Shown: positions 61,840 through 64,000 of the stretch, one piece after another
How the letters are laid out: every line of letters begins with the position of its first letter
How positions within the stretch are numbered: the stretch's first letter is position 1
DNA from: Streptomyces melanogenes
GTDB taxonomy: Bacteria; Actinomycetota; Actinomycetes; Streptomycetales; Streptomycetaceae
Length of the DNA stretch: 64,000 bases
Direction: 5' to 3'
NCBI RefSeq assembly: GCF_014649795.1
Contig: NZ_BMTS01000024.1
Coordinates: forward strand, 43,765 to 107,764
Position numbers and translations under genes: made by a program
The notes under the pieces: generated by a model
Told to the model about the DNA's origin: nothing
Databases searched by the model: none
Seen by the model: only the letters and a program-made list of their open reading frames with translations

Positions 61840-62733
61840 ATGCACAAGGCGCAAGAGTTCGAGGCCTACCGGCCCCAGCTGTTCTCGTTGGCGTACCGGA
61901 TGCTCGGGTCGGCGGCAGAGGCGGAGGACGCCGTGCAGGATGCCTATCTGCGGTGGCACGGGGCCGAGCCGGGCCAAGTCGTAGCGCCGGCGCGGTGGCT
62001 GGCAAAGGTGCTCACCAACCTGTGCCTGAACCGGCTGACCTCGGCGCGGGCCCAGCGCGAGGAGTACGTCGGGCCGTGGCTGCCGGAGCCTGTGCGGACC
62101 GACGCCGGGGCACTGGGGCCCATGGAGACGGCGGAGCAGCGGGACGCGGTGTCGCTGGCGGTGCTGGTGATGATGGAGCGGTTGACGCCGCCGGAGCGGG
62201 CGGCTGTGGTGCTTCGCGACGCCTTCGACTACAGCCATCGGGACATCGCGGGCGTGCTCGACTGCTCGGAGGCGAACGCGCGGCAGCTGTACCGCAGGGC
62301 CAAGCAGCACCTGACGGACGACCGGCCGAGGTTCGCCTCCTCGCCGACGCTGGGTGGCGAGCTGCTGGCCCGGTTCCTGGAGGCGGCGGCGGAGGGGGCG
62401 ATGTCGCAGTTGGAGGCGTTGCTCGCCGACCAGGTGGTCGCGTGGTCGGACGGCGGCGGCAAGGTGAGTGCGGCGCGGCGGCCGGTCGTCGGGCGGGAGA
62501 TGGTAGCCCGGTTCCTGGCGGGTATGTTCGCCCGGTGGGCGAACGGGGTGCGGATCGAGATCGTCGAGGCGAACGGCAGTCCGGTGGTGCTCGGCTGGGA
62601 GGACGGCGAGCTGACCTCGTTCGGTGCGCTGGAGGTCGGCGAGGCCGGGATCACCGGCATCCGAATCCTCCGAAACCCGGACAAACTGGCCTTTCTGGCG
62701 AATCAGCTGCCGGGGCTGTCACAGAACTCGTGA
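61840..62733 (+). CDS. sigJ: ECF41 group RNA polymerase sigma factor with SnoaL-like C-terminal domain
   Basis: 297 residues. Sigma region 2 (AYRMLGSAAEAEDAVQDAYL) and region 4 (LTPPERAAVVLRDAFDYSHR, DIAGVLDCSEANARQLYRRA) are clear. Hallmarks of ECF41 are present: the WLPEP linker motif (GPWLPEPVRTD) and the C-terminal NTF2/SnoaL-like domain with DGGGK (WSDGGGKVSAARRP) and NGSPVV. In this group, the fused domain replaces an anti-sigma factor. The usual partner, a carboxymuconolactone decarboxylase, oxidoreductase or epimerase gene, is adjacent: here an NmrA/SDR-like gene. The symbol follows the common family name and is not proof of orthology. Signal unknown. Confidence 0.92.
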   Translation: MHKAQEFEAYRPQLFSLAYRMLGSAAEAEDAVQDAYLRWHGAEPGQVVAPARWLAKVLTNLCLNRLTSARAQREEYVGPWLPEPVRTDAGALGPMETAEQRDAVSLAVLVMMERLTPPERAAVVLRDAFDYSHRDIAGVLDCSEANARQLYRRAKQHLTDDRPRFASSPTLGGELLARFLEAAAEGAMSQLEALLADQVVAWSDGGGKVSAARRPVVGREMVARFLAGMFARWANGVRIEIVEANGSPVVLGWEDGELTSFGALEVGEAGITGIRILRNPDKLAFLANQLPGLSQNS

Positions 62734-62739
62734 GTCGTC
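62717..62739 (+). promoter_or_regulatory. Candidate ECF41-type promoter before the SDR gene
   Basis: TGTCACA (62717-62723) matches the -35 motif reported for ECF41 sigma factors, and CGTC (62736-62739) lies downstream as a possible -10, but the 12-base spacing is shorter than I would expect for this group. The site overlaps the end of the sigma-factor gene and sits 60 bases before the SDR start. Confidence 0.4.
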
Positions 62740-62781
62740 GGTTCTTTATCGGTGACGGCAATACGAGAGAGGCTGTGGCTG

Positions 62782-63585
62782 ATGAAGAACGACGCGATCA
62801 TGGTGACCGGTGCGACAGGTGTGCTCGGCCGAGAGGTGCTGGACCGGGCGCGCCGCACCGGGCTGCCACTGCGGGCCCTCACCCGCGGGGCCACGCTGCC
62901 GGACGACCCGGAGGTGGCCTGGTTCACCGGTGACCTGGCGGCCGGCACCGGACTGGACGAGGCGTTCGCCGGGGTCCGCACGGTCATCCACTGCGCGAGC
63001 GATATCCGGCACTTCAAGAACGACATCCCGGCCTTCCACCACTTGCTGGAGGCCGCGAGGCGCTCCGGGGTCGAGCACATCGTCAACATCTCGATCGTCG
63101 GGATCGACCGTATCCCGTACCCCTATTACCGGATCAAGCTGGAGTGCGAGCGGCTGCTGGAGGCCTCGGGGATCGGCTGGACCAATCTGCGCGCCACCCA
63201 GTTTCCCGAGCTGCTGAACATGGCTTTCGGGGTCCTGTCGAAGCTGCCCGTGGTCATCGTGCCGACCGGCACCGATTGCCAGCCCGTGGACCAGGGCGAA
63301 GTAGCGGACCGGCTGGTCGAGTTGGCCCTGGGCGAGCCGGGCAAGGGGGCACTCCCGGCCGGCGGCTGGGGGAGGGTGGCGGACCTTGCCGGGCCCACGG
63401 TGTACACGGCCGACCGGCTGGCCAAGGACTGGCTGCGCGCGGCGGGTAAGCGCCGTCGCGTCCTGCCGGTCTTCATCCCGGGGAAGATCGGGGCAGGCTT
63501 CCGTTCCGGCGCCCTGACCGCACCCGACCGGGCGGTGGGCAAGCGGACCTGGGAGGAATACCTGGCCGAGAGTGTCGCCCGCTGA
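62782..63585 (+). CDS. NmrA-like SDR / NAD(P)-dependent epimerase family protein
   Basis: 267 residues from an ATG at 62782 with GAGAGAGG upstream. Rossmann start VTGATGVLGREVLDRARRTG, then LRALTRGATLPDD, VRTVIHCASDIRHFKND, GVEHIVNISIVGIDRIPYPY and YYRIKLECERLLEASGIGWT. Tyr/Lys of the atypical SDR site (YYRIK) are present, so it may be catalytic rather than a pure redox sensor as NmrA. It is the habitual companion of ECF41 sigma factors and probably the direct target of the one encoded upstream. The substrate is unknown. Confidence 0.88.
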   Translation: MKNDAIMVTGATGVLGREVLDRARRTGLPLRALTRGATLPDDPEVAWFTGDLAAGTGLDEAFAGVRTVIHCASDIRHFKNDIPAFHHLLEAARRSGVEHIVNISIVGIDRIPYPYYRIKLECERLLEASGIGWTNLRATQFPELLNMAFGVLSKLPVVIVPTGTDCQPVDQGEVADRLVELALGEPGKGALPAGGWGRVADLAGPTVYTADRLAKDWLRAAGKRRRVLPVFIPGKIGAGFRSGALTAPDRAVGKRTWEEYLAESVAR

Positions 63586-63721
63586 CCTCGACGTGATCCG
63601 TGCCAACGGGAATCGGGCGGGTGCGAGCCACTCGGGCCCGCACTGCCGGCGGCGGTTGAACCGTTTCAGACGCCGTCGAGAAGGAGATCGTGAGGGCCGA
63701 TGCCCGCGCAAGCAGGCCGCT

Positions 63722-64000
63722 TCACTGGAGCTCGGCGAGTCGCTGCCGGGCCTGGGTAAGCTTCGGCCCGTACGTGACAGGGTCGCTCTGGTTGAGGGCA
63801 GCGTAGATGTCGATCGCTTCCTGTATCAGTGGGATCGCGCGCGGCTTCTGACAGGTGGCGACGAGGAGCGCAGAGGCGGGTGACATGATCCAGTCAGCGA
63901 GTTGCGGTCGGTAGGTGGGGTTTCTTGCGGCGAGGGGGCGGAGGTTGTCGATGGCTTTGACGGTGAGGTCTATTGCTTTGGGTTGCAGTTCGGGTTTGCC
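63722..64000 (-). CDS. C-terminal part of a TPR-containing protein (5' end beyond the window)
   Basis: A minus-strand frame runs from the right edge to a TGA at 63722-63724: KPELQPKAIDLTVKAIDNLR, YRPQLADWIMSPASALLVAT, IPLIQEAIDIYAALNQSDP and TYGPKLTQARQRLAELQ. The recurring A-I-x-x-Y/L pattern is TPR-like, as at the C-terminal ends of large Streptomyces NB-ARC/TPR or CHAT-type proteins. 92 residues are visible; the upstream domain that would identify the protein is outside the window. Confidence 0.7.
   Translation of the reverse strand, partial: GKPELQPKAIDLTVKAIDNLRPLAARNPTYRPQLADWIMSPASALLVATCQKPRAIPLIQEAIDIYAALNQSDPVTYGPKLTQARQRLAELQ

Noticed and set aside
1..64000. CRISPR arrays, rRNA and tRNA genes, replication origin
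   Set aside because: No regularly spaced direct repeats, no recognisable cloverleaf or rRNA core sequences and no DnaA-box cluster or partition genes were noticed on reading; a tRNA scan would be the decisive test.

Overview
The window reads as a Streptomyces-type actinomycete chromosome, probably an accessory (arm-like) region. The DNA is uniformly GC-rich with strong third-position GC. GTG and TTG starts are common. Many secreted proteins, large regulators and small actinobacterial families are present, together with several decayed mobile-element and gene fragments. No rRNA, tRNA, CRISPR array, prophage or complete insertion sequence was found. The species cannot be named from the sequence.

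Layout. 1-7 kb: a LAL-type LuxR regulator diverges from a large helical-repeat protein. 7-16 kb: an EF-hand protein, a non-haem iron oxygenase divergent from a two-module Lrp regulator, two small secreted peptidoglycan-binding proteins, ArsR-like and IclR-like regulators and a secreted lipase; this stretch also holds a perfect 20-bp palindrome and a possible IS605-type end. 16-23 kb: a DUF6087-like gene, an Lrp fragment, a 960-residue secreted multidomain protein, a frameshifted XRE regulator, and a coupled flavin monooxygenase/FMN reductase pair. 23-32 kb: a class II amidotransferase, then a same-strand run of MFS exporter, methyltransferase, beta-trefoil protein and a papain-like protein carrying the LQRxAGN signature of contractile-injection-system cargo; membrane, ASCH and secreted lectin genes and broken fragments follow.

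32-40 kb: a kinase-like gene, fused transposase relics and a tight three-gene operon encoding a 1473-residue TPR-CHAT protease, a small Cys/His-rich protein and a multi-pass membrane protein. Its organisation suggests a protease-triggered membrane effector system; this is the most promising candidate for an undescribed system. 40-50 kb: a secreted protein, a LuxR regulator, a NUDIX fragment, an XRE-TPR regulator divergent from two coupled small genes, an ARMT1/DUF89-like phosphatase, and a scar made of a frameshifted relaxase, a CorA tail and an IS3 tail. 50-64 kb: secreted PI-PLC, a GAF-SpoIIE-HATPase phosphatase, a LysR regulator upstream of an M4 metalloprotease with a palindrome between them, an APH-like kinase, small genes, an ECF41 sigma factor with its SDR/NmrA partner, and a TPR gene running off the right edge.

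Genes that plausibly work together: LLM oxygenase with FMN reductase; methyltransferase with MFS exporter; Lrp regulator with oxygenase; LysR with M4 protease; ECF41 sigma with NmrA-like protein; CHAT protease with its two downstream partners. All functions are inferred from motifs visible in the sequence and recalled family knowledge; no searches were run.
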